Positions 21,511 through 32,418 of a DNA stretch of 64,000 nucleotides are shown in pieces. How positions within the stretch are numbered: position 1 is the first letter of the stretch; each line of letters opens with the position of its first letter. Position numbers and translations under genes: made by a program. Source of the stretch: Gemmatimonadaceae bacterium (GTDB lineage Bacteria; Latescibacterota; UBA2968; UBA8231); the NCBI GenBank assembly GCA_026706075.1, contig JAPOZM010000091.1, positions 1 to 64,000 of the forward strand, given 5' to 3'. Under the pieces are notes generated by a model that saw only the letters and a list, made by a program, of their open reading frames with translations, made no database searches and was not told where the DNA came from.

Positions 21511-22508
21511 ACCGGTCTGCCCTCGGGGGCGAAGAACGGCTCGATCGCTCTCTCGATGCGGTCCCTCACGGAACCGTCCTCCCCCATGTCGGGCTCGAAG
21601 GTCCGCCCCGTCACCCGCTCGAAGAGATCGACGTAGCGTCCTGCCACCTCGACGCGGATATCGGCGTCGAGATGGGGGATGTTGTCGTCGGAGATGCCCT
21701 TGTCCTTCAGCCACAGACGGAGGAACTCCTTGTCCAGGCTCTCCGGCTCCTCGCCGCGCCCGTGACGCTCCTCGTAGCTGTCCAGAATCCAGTAGCGGGA
21801 GGAGTCGGGCGTGTGGATCTCGTCGGCCACCGCGATCCGCCCCTCGGCGTTGCGGCCCATCTCGTACTTGGTGTCCACCAGGATCAGCCCCTGCTCCGCC
21901 GCCAGTTGTTGCCCCCGGGCGAACAACTCCAGGGCAATCTCTTCGATCCGGCGCCAGGTCCTCTCGTCGACGAGGCCGCGCTCGACGATCTGCTCTGCGG
22001 AAATCGGTTCGTCGTGGTCCTCGGACTTGGTGGTGGGCGTGATGATGGGCGCCTCGAATGGCTGGTTCTTGATCATGCCGTCGGGGAGCCGGTTGCCGCA
22101 CAGCTCCCGCACCCCGCGCGCGTAGTGAGTCCAGGCCGAGGTCTCGGTGCTGCCCGTCAGGTAGCCCCTCACCACGACCTCCACGGGGAACATGTCCAGC
22201 TCCTCGGCAACGGTGACGCTGGCGTGCGGCACCTGGAGGACGTGGTTCGGCACGATGTCTGCGGTACGCTCGAACCAGTACTGGGCGATCCGGTTGAGAA
22301 CCTGCCCCTTCAGGGGGATGGTACCCAGGACGTGATCGAAGGCGCTCTGCCGGTCGGTGGTGATCAGGATGCGGCGGTCCTCAAGGCGGTAGATATCGCG
22401 GACCTTCCCCTGGTGGTAGGAGTCGGCCCAGCGCTCGAAACGGGCTTCGAGCAGGCAGTCGTCAAGCAGGTTCCGGAGCTGTTCGCGGCTGACCACCAGT
22501 GCCTCCAT
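21507..22508 (-). CDS. purC: Phosphoribosylaminoimidazole-succinocarboxamide synthase
   Basis: Ligates aspartate to CAIR in purine synthesis. 333 residues, the longer form of the family. Signature stretches: YHQGKVRDIYRL, RQSAFDHVLGTIPLKGQVLNRIAQYWFE, VPVEVVVRGYLTGS-type segment (here FPVEVVVRGYLTGST), LILVDTKYEMG and ADEIHTPDSSRYW. The last two are the second signature and catalytic region. ATG start. Two small unknown genes follow in the same operon. Confidence 0.97.
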   Translation of the reverse strand: MEALVVSREQLRNLLDDCLLEARFERWADSYHQGKVRDIYRLEDRRILITTDRQSAFDHVLGTIPLKGQVLNRIAQYWFERTADIVPNHVLQVPHASVTVAEELDMFPVEVVVRGYLTGSTETSAWTHYARGVRELCGNRLPDGMIKNQPFEAPIITPTTKSEDHDEPISAEQIVERGLVDERTWRRIEEIALELFARGQQLAAEQGLILVDTKYEMGRNAEGRIAVADEIHTPDSSRYWILDSYEERHGRGEEPESLDKEFLRLWLKDKGISDDNIPHLDADIRVEVAGRYVDLFERVTGRTFEPDMGEDGSVRDRIERAIEPFFAPEGRPV

Positions 22509-22689
22509 CGGGTGCAGGTGAAGGGGAATTGGTGAAGGTATCCCGGCCTCCGCAACCCGTCAACGAAGCGCCTTGCCTTCGGCTTTCGGGGCGTTGTATG
22601 TTACCGCCGAGCCCGTCAGCGGCGCCGCCCCTGGCGCTGCCCGGCGGGCCCTCGCGTGGAACCTGCACCACCTACGCCTGGAGGTCGAA

Positions 22690-23172
22690 ATGGTACGGGG
22701 GCTGCTGCTCACACTCACGTTGGCGGTGGGGTTGACCGGATGCGGCAGGGAGGCGGAGATCGCCGAGCTGAAGCAGTATGTGAAGTCGATCCAGGAGTTC
22801 CATGGCTTCAACGAGCGCGTGGAACGGACGATCCTGCGTTTCGACGATCCGAGCGTGCCGGTGACCAATGCCGACATCGAGGCGGCCCGCAACATGCTCG
22901 ACGAGTACGCCGCCGCCGTGAACGCCATCCCGGAGCTGGACGAGCGCACGATCCGCAACACCCACGACCTCTACCAGCGGGCCTTCGAGCAGGCCCGCCG
23001 CCTGGCGCGAGACGAGACCGGCGACACCCGGCGGCAGGCGCACTCCGTGGCCATCGGCCTGCGGAACCTGCGCCGAGACATCGAGCAGCGCGTCTACCCG
23101 TCGTTGATCGTCCTCCTGGCGCGGGAGCAACTGGAGGGCGGCGAGTACGAACTGGCCTGGCCGGAACTCTGA
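22690..23172 (+). CDS. Helical lipoprotein of unknown function
   Basis: 160-residue lipoprotein. The ATG at 22690 is preferred because GGAGGT lies four bases upstream and the N-terminus is then a clean signal with lipobox LTGC (Cys 18). Longer in-frame starts add 39 odd residues. The mature part is almost wholly helical and charged (IAELKQYVKSIQEFHGF, AARNMLDEYAAAV, RRQAHSVAIGLRNLRRDIEQR), suggesting a small helical bundle. It is divergent from purC, with a shared 180-base upstream region. No family recognised. Confidence 0.72.
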   Translation: MVRGLLLTLTLAVGLTGCGREAEIAELKQYVKSIQEFHGFNERVERTILRFDDPSVPVTNADIEAARNMLDEYAAAVNAIPELDERTIRNTHDLYQRAFEQARRLARDETGDTRRQAHSVAIGLRNLRRDIEQRVYPSLIVLLAREQLEGGEYELAWPEL

Positions 23173-23381
23173 AGCACTCATCCTGACGTAGGCCGATACG
23201 CGGCCGGGCCTCTGCCGGGGTCCGGGACCGTTTCTCCGCGTCCAGCGCGGCCCCCGCACTTTCCCCTGGCCGAGCGCGCCTCGGCGGGCCCGCCGTGCCA
23301 CGGCCGGTGCCCTCGACAGTCCCGGACCTCAAGACCTGGAGGGCCTCTCCCTGGCCCAGGGGTTTGGGGGTGCGCCGCCGC

Positions 23382-24935
<1,554 letters not shown>

Positions 24936-24960
24936 GGCCTACCTTCCCGGCCCGACCCCT

Positions 24961-27900
24961 TCAGCCCTTGCCGTGGCAATGCTTGAACTTCTTGCCGCTG
25001 CCGCAGGGGCAGGGCTGGTTCCGGCCCACCTTCGGACCAACCCGCACCGGCGCTCTCTTCGCCGGCCCGCCACCCTCGCTGCCCGCCGCTACCAGCTCCT
25101 GATCGTCCCGGGGGGCCCCGGCCGGGCGCCCCAGGGGCAATCCGTCACCCGCGGGCACACCCGGCGCCGAGGCCTCCTCGGGACCGGCCGGTGCGCCGCG
25201 GAAGCCGAGGTTCGTCGCCTCCCGATGGATGTCGCTGAACCGGCCCCGGCCGGTGGGCGCCCGTCTCTCCGGTACCGGCCCCGCCTCGACGCGAAGCTGG
25301 AACAGGTTGCTCAGCGACTCGGTATCGATCCGCCCGATGAGACTCTCGAACATCTCGAAAGCCTCTTTCTGGTACACCAGCAGGGGGTCCTTCCCGCCCA
25401 CCCCGGCGAAGCCGACCCCCTCCTTCAACTCGTCCATCTCGTAGAGGTGTTCCTGCCAGCACGTGTCGATGGTGTGCAGCAGGATCGCCTTCTCCACCTC
25501 GTTGAAGGTGTTCTCGTCGACGGCCTGGCGACGGTGCTCGTACGCGGCCCGGGCGGCCTCGAGGAGGCGCGCTTCGAGGTCGGAGGACTCGACGCCGTCG
25601 CGCTCGGCCACCTCCACCGGGAAGGGGGTGTAGAACCGGGTCGAGAAGTCGGCGGCCAGGTCTTCCCAGGTCCACTCGGAGGAGTGCACGTCGGCCTGCG
25701 CGTGGGCGGCGACCAGGCCGGAGACGGTCTCGGCGATGATGTCGAGCACCTGGTCCCGGGCGGTGTCCCGCTCGAGGATGTCGCGCCGCCGGTTGTAGAT
25801 CACCTGGCGCTGCTGGTTCATCACGTCGTCGTACTTCAGCAGGTGCTTGCGGATCTCGAAGTTGCGCGCCTCCACCTTCTTCTGGGCCCGCTCGATGGAG
25901 CGCGTCACCATGCGGTGCTCGATGACCTCTCCCTCCTCGGCCCCGAGGCGGTCCATCACCGAAGCGATGCGCTCCGAGCCGAAGAGCCTCATCAGGTCGT
26001 CCTCGAGGGACAGGTAGAAGCGCGAGCCTCCGGGATCGCCCTGCCGGCCGGCGCGGCCCCTCAGCTGCCGGTCGATGCGGCGCGACTCGTGCCGCTCGGT
26101 GCCGATCACCTGCAGGCCGCTCGGGTTCTCGGTGAGCTCCTCGGCCAGAGGGCGGCCGTCGACGGAATCCTCCAAGGTCGTCTCCGACTCGATCAGCTCG
26201 CGGTCGATGTGGACGACGCCGGGGTTCAGCTTTATGTCGGTACCCCGCCCGGCCATGTTGGTGGCGATGGTCACCGTGCCCGGCTGGCCGGCGTCGGCCA
26301 CGACCTGCGCCTCCTTCTCGTGGAAGCGGGCGTTCAGCAGCTGGTGCTGGATCCCCTTGCGCTTGAGCATACGCGACAGCAGCTCGGAGATCTCCACCGA
26401 GATCGTGCCTACCAGCACCGGCAGTCCGCGCTCGTGAAGCCAGCCGATCTCCTCGATGATGGCGTTGTACTTCTCACGCTTGGTGCGGAAGATCTGGTCC
26501 TCGTGGTCGAGGCGGCGCACCGGACGATGGGTGGGGATGACGACGACGTCGAGCTTGTAGATCTCCCACAACTCCGCTGATTCGGTCTCGGCCGTACCGG
26601 TCATGCCGGCCAGCTTTCGGTACATGCGGAACAGGTTCTGCAGGGTGATGGTGGCCACCGTCTGCGTCTCCTGCTCGACCTTGACTCCCTCCTTTGCCTC
26701 AAGGGCCTGGTGCAGCCCGTCGGCAAACCTCCGCCCGGGCTGGGGCCGGCCGGTGGACTCGTCGACGATAACGACCTTCCTGTCCTCGGTCACCATGTAC
26801 TGGACGTCGCGCTCGAAGAGAGTGTAGGCGCGCATGAGCTGGTTGATGTTGTGCACCGCCTCGGTGCGCTGCTGATGGTCGCGGTAGGCTTCGTCCTCGG
26901 CCGTGCGCCGCTCCTCCTCGCCCCTCGACTCGTCCTTGCGGATGCTGCCGATCTCCTCGCTCACGTCGGGAAGGACGAACAGGGCCTGCTCGTCGGGGGA
27001 CAGCAGATCCCGCCCCTTGTCCATCAGGTCGATGGTGTGGGCCTTCTCGTCGACTGCGTAGAACAACTCGTCGTCGATCTCGGTCATGCGCTTGTCGCGC
27101 ATGAAGTCGGCCTCCACGCGGCCGATGAGGCGCTTCGTGCCCTCCTCCTGCAGCGTCTTCATGAGGCGTCGGTTCTTCGGGGCACCGCGGACCGCGCGGA
27201 GCAGGGCGATGCCGGCCTCGTACTCGCCGTCCGCCTGCTGGCGCTTGCTCTCGGCCTCGGCCACGAGCTTGTTGACGAGGTTCGTCTGCGCCCTCAGCAG
27301 CCTCTCCACCATGGGCTTGAACTCGGCGTAGCGGTTCGTCGCCTCGGGCACGGGACCCGAGATGATCAGCGGCGTGCGGGCGTCGTCGATCAGGTTGGAG
27401 TCGGCCTCGTCGACGATGGCGTAGTTGAACTCCCGCTGCACCATGTGCTCGCGGCGGGTGGCCATGTTGTCGTAGAGGTAGTCGAACCCGACCTGGTCCT
27501 TGGTGGCGTAGACGATGTCGGCCCGGTAGGCCTCGTACCGGGTGGCCGGCCGCCAGACGAACTCCTCCGGGGGCGACTCCGGCGCCGGCAGCAGGTAGGC
27601 CTCGGCGCCGCCGGTCTGGCGTTGATCCTGGATCACGCCCACGGACAGACCGAGGAAGTTGTAGACGCCGCCCATCCACATGGCGTCGCGCTTGGCCAGG
27701 TAGTTGTTGTGGGTGATCAGATGCACGCCGCGGCCCGGCAGAGCATTGAGGTACAGGGGCATGGTAGCCACCAGGGTCTTGCCCTCGCCGGTGGCCATCT
27801 CGGCGATCTTGCCCTGGTGCAGCACGGTGCCGCCGAAGAGCTGCACGTCGTAGGGCACCATGAACCACTCCTCGGGGCCCCCGACACCCTCCCAGGTGCG

Positions 27901-28266
27901 CCCCACCAGCCGGCGGCAAGCCTCCTTGACCACGGCGAAGGCCTCCTCCTGGATCTCCTCGAGGGCCTCGCCCTCGGCGGCGTGAATCTCCTCGTTCAGG
28001 GCCTCGTGGCGATCGTTGAGATCTTCGCGCTCCCCGGGCTCGAGGTCGGTGCGCAACTGCTCCTCGATCTCCCGCAGCTCCCCGGCGCGGGGGCCGACGT
28101 GATCGCGGATCCGCTCCCGGAATCCCGCCGTGCGGGCGAAGAGCTCGGCGTCGGAGAGCGTCCGCAGCCCTGCCAGTTCCTCGTTGATGTCGGCGAGGGC
28201 CGGCGAGGCCTTCCTGAACTCCCGCTCCGCCTGGGAGCCGAAGAGCTTCTTTATTGAACCCAGCAT
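24961..28266 (-). CDS. secA: Protein translocase ATPase SecA
   Basis: Motor that drives proteins through SecYEG. 1101 residues, longer than the Escherichia coli protein (901), with extra sequence in the first motor domain (around GGAEAYLLPAPESPPEEFVWRP) and in the C-terminal half. Walker A is ATGEGKT near 160, the DEAD-type box is VDEADSNLIDDART, and GRAGRQGDPGGSRFYLSLEDDLMR is the second-motor signature. The zinc-binding SEC-C tail CPCGSGKKFKHCHGKG ends the protein. The 199-base gap upstream, after nusB, shows nothing I can name. Confidence 0.98.
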   Translation of the reverse strand: MLGSIKKLFGSQAEREFRKASPALADINEELAGLRTLSDAELFARTAGFRERIRDHVGPRAGELREIEEQLRTDLEPGEREDLNDRHEALNEEIHAAEGEALEEIQEEAFAVVKEACRRLVGRTWEGVGGPEEWFMVPYDVQLFGGTVLHQGKIAEMATGEGKTLVATMPLYLNALPGRGVHLITHNNYLAKRDAMWMGGVYNFLGLSVGVIQDQRQTGGAEAYLLPAPESPPEEFVWRPATRYEAYRADIVYATKDQVGFDYLYDNMATRREHMVQREFNYAIVDEADSNLIDDARTPLIISGPVPEATNRYAEFKPMVERLLRAQTNLVNKLVAEAESKRQQADGEYEAGIALLRAVRGAPKNRRLMKTLQEEGTKRLIGRVEADFMRDKRMTEIDDELFYAVDEKAHTIDLMDKGRDLLSPDEQALFVLPDVSEEIGSIRKDESRGEEERRTAEDEAYRDHQQRTEAVHNINQLMRAYTLFERDVQYMVTEDRKVVIVDESTGRPQPGRRFADGLHQALEAKEGVKVEQETQTVATITLQNLFRMYRKLAGMTGTAETESAELWEIYKLDVVVIPTHRPVRRLDHEDQIFRTKREKYNAIIEEIGWLHERGLPVLVGTISVEISELLSRMLKRKGIQHQLLNARFHEKEAQVVADAGQPGTVTIATNMAGRGTDIKLNPGVVHIDRELIESETTLEDSVDGRPLAEELTENPSGLQVIGTERHESRRIDRQLRGRAGRQGDPGGSRFYLSLEDDLMRLFGSERIASVMDRLGAEEGEVIEHRMVTRSIERAQKKVEARNFEIRKHLLKYDDVMNQQRQVIYNRRRDILERDTARDQVLDIIAETVSGLVAAHAQADVHSSEWTWEDLAADFSTRFYTPFPVEVAERDGVESSDLEARLLEAARAAYEHRRQAVDENTFNEVEKAILLHTIDTCWQEHLYEMDELKEGVGFAGVGGKDPLLVYQKEAFEMFESLIGRIDTESLSNLFQLRVEAGPVPERRAPTGRGRFSDIHREATNLGFRGAPAGPEEASAPGVPAGDGLPLGRPAGAPRDDQELVAAGSEGGGPAKRAPVRVGPKVGRNQPCPCGSGKKFKHCHGKG

Positions 28267-28465
28267 GGTCTGTGTGCGGTTCGGTTAGATGGGAAACAGA
28301 TCGGGATTCGGGATGCCAGGCGCACGGGGCAACCGGAACATCTCCCGGCGGCCAGGTTCCTCACGGCAGGGGAAGGGGTCCCGCTACCGGACCGGCGGGA
28401 ACCAGCGGGGCTAAGATACTCGACGCTCCCGGAAACGGCCACCGGCGCACCGGCCCCGGGGCGGG

Positions 28466-28924
28466 TCACAACCGGATGCCGCGGGCTCTCGCGATTCCGT
28501 CCAGAACCCCGTTGACGAAGGCATGGGACTGGCCTCCGCCGTAGGTGCGGGCCAACTCTACGGCCTCGTCGATCGCCACCCGGCCGGGAACGTCGTCGAA
28601 ATAGAGCAGCTCGGCGGCCCCAAGCCGAAGCACGAGCCCGTCGAGGCGGGCGATGCGGTCGCTGGTCCAGTTGGTCGCGGTGGAGGAGATCAGGCCATGG
28701 AGCTCCTCGGCGTGCTCCACGGCCGCCCGGGCCAGACGGCTGGCGAACTCGAGGTTCTCCCGCCGGAGGCCGGCGGCGGTGGCCCGCTGCCGCAGAGCCT
28801 CCTCGAGCTGTCCCGGCGAGGCCACTTCCCAGTAGAGGACCTCGAGAGCCAGCCGGCGGGCGCCGGTACGACTGTCGGGCAGTTCCTCCTCTTCCACTCC
28901 CCACTCGTCGGCGGCGCCGGTCAC
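28466..28924 (-). CDS. nusB: Transcription antitermination factor NusB
   Basis: RNA-binding antitermination factor acting with NusE at boxA of ribosomal RNA transcripts. 152 residues with the all-helical NusB pattern: GARRLALEVLYWEVA at the N-terminus, RLARAAVEHAEEL, and the C-terminal RVAIDEAVELARTYGGGQSHAFVNGVLDGIAR hallmark. I used the GTG at 28922-28924. A CTG overlapping the ribH stop (28934-28936) is also in frame, and a GTG further in is possible, so the start is unsure. ribH-nusB adjacency is common in bacteria. Confidence 0.92.
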   Translation of the reverse strand: MTGAADEWGVEEEELPDSRTGARRLALEVLYWEVASPGQLEEALRQRATAAGLRRENLEFASRLARAAVEHAEELHGLISSTATNWTSDRIARLDGLVLRLGAAELLYFDDVPGRVAIDEAVELARTYGGGQSHAFVNGVLDGIARARGIRL

Positions 28925-28932
28925 GGCCTCTT

Positions 28933-29400
28933 TCAGTCCATCCCGGCCATCAGGTCGGCCATCTCGATGGCGTTCATCGCCGCGTCCCACCCGCGGTTGC
29001 CGGAACGCGCACCGGCCCGGTTGACGGCCTGCTCCGTGTCGTCGGTGGTGATGACGCCGAAGGTCACCGGGGTGCCGCTGTCGAGGCCGACGCGGGCGAT
29101 GCCGCGAGCCGTCTCGGCGGCGACGAAGTCGAAGTGGGGGGTCTCGGAGCGTATCACGGCGCCGAGGCAGATGACCGCGTCGAAGCGCCCGGTGCCCGCC
29201 AGCCGGCGCGCCACCAAAGGCAGCTCGAAGGAGCCGGGGACCCAGGCGATCTCGACGTTGTCCTCCGGGCATCCGTGGCGCCGCAGGCAGTCCAGCGCGC
29301 CGTCGAGCAACTTGCCCGTGATCAGACTGTTGAAGCGGGCCACGACGATGGCGAAGCGCCGGCTGCCGGCCTCGAGCTTGCCCTCATGCACTTTCGGCAT
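28933..29400 (-). CDS. ribH: 6,7-dimethyl-8-ribityllumazine synthase
   Basis: Penultimate step of riboflavin synthesis, condensing the ribityl pyrimidine with DHBP. 155 residues, normal length. Motifs: [53 protein letters not shown] with the active-site His, and the [16 protein letters not shown] segment with the Asn/Arg loop. It sits ten bases after ribBA and just before nusB. Confidence 0.97.
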   Translation of the reverse strand: MPKVHEGKLEAGSRRFAIVVARFNSLITGKLLDGALDCLRRHGCPEDNVEIAWVPGSFELPLVARRLAGTGRFDAVICLGAVIRSETPHFDFVAAETARGIARVGLDSGTPVTFGVITTDDTEQAVNRAGARSGNRGWDAAMNAIEMADLMAGMD

Positions 29401-29409
29401 CGGGTCCCC

Positions 29410-30645
29410 TCATTCGGAGAGCAGGTTGGTGTGCCCCATGCGGTCTCGCTTGGTCCGCAGGTAGCGGATGTTGTGCCGGTTGGGCTCCGCCGCCAGCGAC
29501 ACTTCCTCGACCACGGTCAGCCCGTAGCCCTCGAGCCCGACGCGTTTGCGCGGGTTGTTGGTCAGCAGGCGCAACTGCCGCAGGCCGAGGTCGTAGAGAA
29601 CCTGGGCGCCGATACCGTAGTCCCGGGCGTCGGCGGGCAGGCCGAGGGCGTGGTTGGCCTCGACCGTGTCGAGACCCTGGCTCTGCTGCAGCTCGTAGGC
29701 CTTGAGCTTGTGAATCAGCCCGATGCCGCGGCCCTCGTGGCTCTGGATGTAGACGACCACCCCCCGGCCCTCGGAGGCGATCAGAGACATGGCCCGCTCC
29801 AGCTGCTCGCCGCAGTCGCACAGGTGCGAACCGAGGGCGTCACCGGTGACGCAGGAGGAGTGCATGCGCACCAGGGTCGGGGCCCCGTCGGCGACATCTC
29901 CCATGGTCAGGGCGATGTACGGACTGCCGTCCACCAGGGAGCGGTAGGCATAGACGGTGAACTCACCGTGCGCGGTGGGCATGGGGGTCCGGGCCTGCAG
30001 CTCGATCAGCTTCTCGGACCGGCGCCGATGGGCGATCAGATCGCGGATGGTGGCGATCTTGAGGCCGTGGCGGGCAGCGAACTCGAGGAGGTAGGGGGTC
30101 GACGCCAGCTCTCCGTCGGCGTCGAGAACCGAGGCCAGGAGCGCTACCGGCTCGACGCCGGCCAGCCGGGCGAGGTCGACGGAGGCCTCGGTGTGGCCCG
30201 CCCTCCGCAACACGCCTCCGGGTTGGGCGGCGATGGGCGTCACGTGGCCGGGCTGCACGAAGTCGGCGCCGCGGCTGTCGGGATCGGCCAGGCGGCGGAT
30301 GGTGAGGGCCCGTTCCTGGGCCGAGACCCCGGTGCCCGTCACCTCGCGGGCGTTGACCGAGGTCATGCAGGCCGCGCTCCGGGGGCCGCCGCCGCCCGGG
30401 CGGGCCAGCTCCAGGCCCGACGCCTCGAGCCGCTCGCGGTCGGCGGCGACGTAGACCGGGCCTCCCGCGTGCCGGGTTATGAAGTTGACCGAGGCGGCGT
30501 CGGCAAGCTCGGCGACCATGACCAGCTCACCCTCGCCCACGACATCGGACCCGTCCACGTCGACGGCGCGTTCGTCCACCAGGACCACCATGCGGCCGGC
30601 GGCCAGGTCGTCGATGCTCTCTTCGATGGTATTGAAGTCGGACAA
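29410..30645 (-). CDS. ribBA: RibBA: DHBP synthase-like / GTP cyclohydrolase II, with altered RibB half
   Basis: 411-residue bifunctional-type riboflavin protein. The C-terminal GTP cyclohydrolase II half looks complete: zinc cysteines in SSCVTGDALGSHLCDCGEQL, the SHEGRGIGLIHKL catalytic stretch and the TNNPRKRVGL loop. The N-terminal DHBP synthase half keeps the fold (FNTIEESIDDLAAGRM, RPGH-like QPGH, RRAGHTEAS). The usual RENEGD metal/substrate loop is replaced by an insertion plus DVVGEGEL, losing the first Glu, and the later SVD is SVN. It may therefore lack DHBP synthase activity. Start taken as TTG; an in-frame CTG overlapping the ribE stop (30679-30681) is an alternative. A terminator-like hairpin precedes it. 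Confidence 0.92.
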   Translation of the reverse strand: MSDFNTIEESIDDLAAGRMVVLVDERAVDVDGSDVVGEGELVMVAELADAASVNFITRHAGGPVYVAADRERLEASGLELARPGGGGPRSAACMTSVNAREVTGTGVSAQERALTIRRLADPDSRGADFVQPGHVTPIAAQPGGVLRRAGHTEASVDLARLAGVEPVALLASVLDADGELASTPYLLEFAARHGLKIATIRDLIAHRRRSEKLIELQARTPMPTAHGEFTVYAYRSLVDGSPYIALTMGDVADGAPTLVRMHSSCVTGDALGSHLCDCGEQLERAMSLIASEGRGVVVYIQSHEGRGIGLIHKLKAYELQQSQGLDTVEANHALGLPADARDYGIGAQVLYDLGLRQLRLLTNNPRKRVGLEGYGLTVVEEVSLAAEPNRHNIRYLRTKRDRMGHTNLLSE

Positions 30646-30650
30646 TGTCG

Positions 30651-30674
30651 AAAAACGCCCGGCCGAAGCCGGGC
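30651..30674 (-). terminator. Intrinsic terminator or attenuator between ribE and ribBA
   Basis: On the minus strand, arms GCCCGGC and GCCGGGC enclose a TTCG tetraloop and are followed by GTTTTTC. The seven-pair GC stem with UUCG loop is very stable. It begins four bases after the ribE stop and ends five bases before the TTG taken as the ribBA start, so no ribosome-binding site fits between them. Confidence 0.65.
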
Positions 30675-30677
30675 GAT

Positions 30678-31328
30678 TCAGGTGTATCCCAGATCCCGGA
30701 GGGCGTCGAGGGTGAGGCCGCCGGGGATGGCGGAGCGGCCGGTGAGAAGGCGCTCCACATAGCGGGCGACCACGTCGATCTCGAGGTTCACACGAGCACC
30801 CGCGCGGACCTGTGAAAGGTTCGTATGTACTAATGTATGCGGTATGATAGCGATGGTAAAGGTGCCGTCCGCGGCGACATCGACGAGGGTCAGGCTGATG
30901 CCGTCGACGGCGACGCATCCCTTGGCGGCCAGGTAGTGTGCCAGCTCCGCCGGGGGAGCCACCTGGAGGACGGTGTCGCCCGCGGCGGCGTCGAGCCGGC
31001 GCACGGTTCCGACCCCGTCCACGTGGCCGAGGACCAGGTGCCCCCCCAGCCGGTCGGTCGGGCGCAGGGAGCGTTCCAGGTTGACGGGCGATCCCGGCCG
31101 CAGCTCCCCAAGGGTCGTGCGCCGAAGGGTCTCGGCCACCGACTCGACGAGAAACCTGCCGCCCTTCAGCTCCACGGCGGTCTGGCAGGCGCCGTTGATG
31201 TTGACGCTGTCCCCGGTCTTCAGGTCCTCGCAGATACCCGGGGCCTCGATCTCCAGGCGCCGCAGAGCCTCCCCCCGGGCCTCGACCCGGCGGACGGTGC
31301 CCACCTCCTCGATCAGTCCGGTGAACAT
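30678..31328 (-). CDS. ribE: Riboflavin synthase (alpha chain)
   Basis: Dismutates two lumazines to riboflavin. 216 residues, with two similar barrel halves. MFTGLIEEVGTV is the family start, GDSVNINGACQTAVEL and LVLGHVDGVGTV follow, and GCVAVDGISLTLVDV opens the second half; IPHTLVHTNL is the usual second-half motif. Its ATG lies inside the end of ribD, a 16-base overlap, and the stop is followed at once by a strong hairpin. Confidence 0.97.
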   Translation of the reverse strand: MFTGLIEEVGTVRRVEARGEALRRLEIEAPGICEDLKTGDSVNINGACQTAVELKGGRFLVESVAETLRRTTLGELRPGSPVNLERSLRPTDRLGGHLVLGHVDGVGTVRRLDAAAGDTVLQVAPPAELAHYLAAKGCVAVDGISLTLVDVAADGTFTIAIIPHTLVHTNLSQVRAGARVNLEIDVVARYVERLLTGRSAIPGGLTLDALRDLGYT

Positions 31329-32410
31329 GGGTAGACCACCTTCCCGGTGTAGAGCAGATCCTCTCCCAGGCGTCGGGTGCGCGCCTGCTCGATGATCGGG
31401 GTCTCCGCCAGGGATTCCAGGCCCAGGTCGCCGACGCCGGGCAGGGCATCGCCGCCCAGCAGGCGGGGGGCGATGTAGAGCATGACGCGATCGACCGACC
31501 GGGTCCGCAGGGCGGCGCCCGCCAGCCCGCGGCCGCCTTCCACGAGGACGCTGGTCAGACCCGCCTCGCCGGCCCGAGCCCACAGCTCTCCCAACTCGAA
31601 GGTCCCGCCCTTGTCGGCCAGCGCCCAGACCTCGACGCCGCGCTCGGCGAACCGCCGGCGCTCCTCCTCCGGGGCCGATGCCGATGTCGCCAGGATCGGC
31701 TCCCGGCCCCCGAAGACCTTCGCCGACGGCGGGCAGCGCAGGCGTCCGTCCACGACAATAGGCCGCGGGTCCCGGCCTTTCACGTGGCGCACCGTCAGGG
31801 CCGGATCGTCGGCGATCACGGTGCCGGCCCCCACGGCCACCGCGTCCGTCCAGGAACGCCAGCGGTGGGCGTGCCGCCGGGCCGGCTCGCCGGTAATCCA
31901 CCGCGAGGCCCCTGAGGCCGTGGCGATGCGCCCGTCGAGGGACTGGCCCAGCTTGAGCACCACCAGCGGCCGTCCGGTGCGCCGGTGGTGCAGGTAGGCG
32001 GCATTCTGCTCCTCCGCCTCGACCGCGCGGACGCCCACCTCGACCTCGATACCAGCCTCCCGGAGGCGGCGGAAGCCCCGGCCGTCGACCCGGGGGTCGG
32101 GATCCTGCAGGGCGCAGACGACCCGGCACACGCCCGCGGCGACCACCGCCTCGACGCACGGGGGGGTTCGACCGTGAAAAGAGCAGGGCTCCAGGTTGCA
32201 GAACAGGGTGCCGCCGCGGGCGCTCTCGCCGGCCGCCCGCAGGGCTTCGACCTCGGCATGGGGGCCGCCGACCCTGCGGTGCCAGCCTTCGCCGACGACG
32301 GTTCCGGAACGGTCGACGACGACGGCGCCGACGAGCGGGTTCGGGCTCACTCTGCCTCGGCCCCGGGCGGCCAGGACCAGGGCCCGGCCGAGTGCCTTGG
32401 CGTCGTCCAA
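31313..32410 (-). CDS. ribD: Riboflavin biosynthesis deaminase/reductase RibD
   Basis: Bifunctional enzyme deaminating then reducing the pyrimidine intermediate of riboflavin synthesis. 365 residues. The deaminase half shows VSPNPLVGAVVV, the zinc site HAEVEAL and LEPCSFHGRTPPCVEAV. The reductase half shows VLKLGQSLDGRIAT, SRWITG and VLVEGGRGLAGAAL. Started at TTG, eight bases after the upstream gene's stop, which gives the expected N-terminus (DDAKALGRALVLAARGRG). No ATG is available. Confidence 0.96.
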   Translation of the reverse strand: MDDAKALGRALVLAARGRGRVSPNPLVGAVVVDRSGTVVGEGWHRRVGGPHAEVEALRAAGESARGGTLFCNLEPCSFHGRTPPCVEAVVAAGVCRVVCALQDPDPRVDGRGFRRLREAGIEVEVGVRAVEAEEQNAAYLHHRRTGRPLVVLKLGQSLDGRIATASGASRWITGEPARRHAHRWRSWTDAVAVGAGTVIADDPALTVRHVKGRDPRPIVVDGRLRCPPSAKVFGGREPILATSASAPEEERRRFAERGVEVWALADKGGTFELGELWARAGEAGLTSVLVEGGRGLAGAALRTRSVDRVMLYIAPRLLGGDALPGVGDLGLESLAETPIIEQARTRRLGEDLLYTGKVVYPCSPD

Positions 32411-32418
32411 CCCGGGGG

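Noticed and set aside
23173..23381. Terminator between the convergent lipoprotein and glycosyltransferase genes
   Set aside because: Several GC-rich inverted stretches exist (for example around GGTCCGGGACC) but none has an adequate loop plus T-run.
30640..30690. FMN riboswitch before ribBA
   Set aside because: The gap is too short and lacks the conserved RFN element; only a simple hairpin is present.
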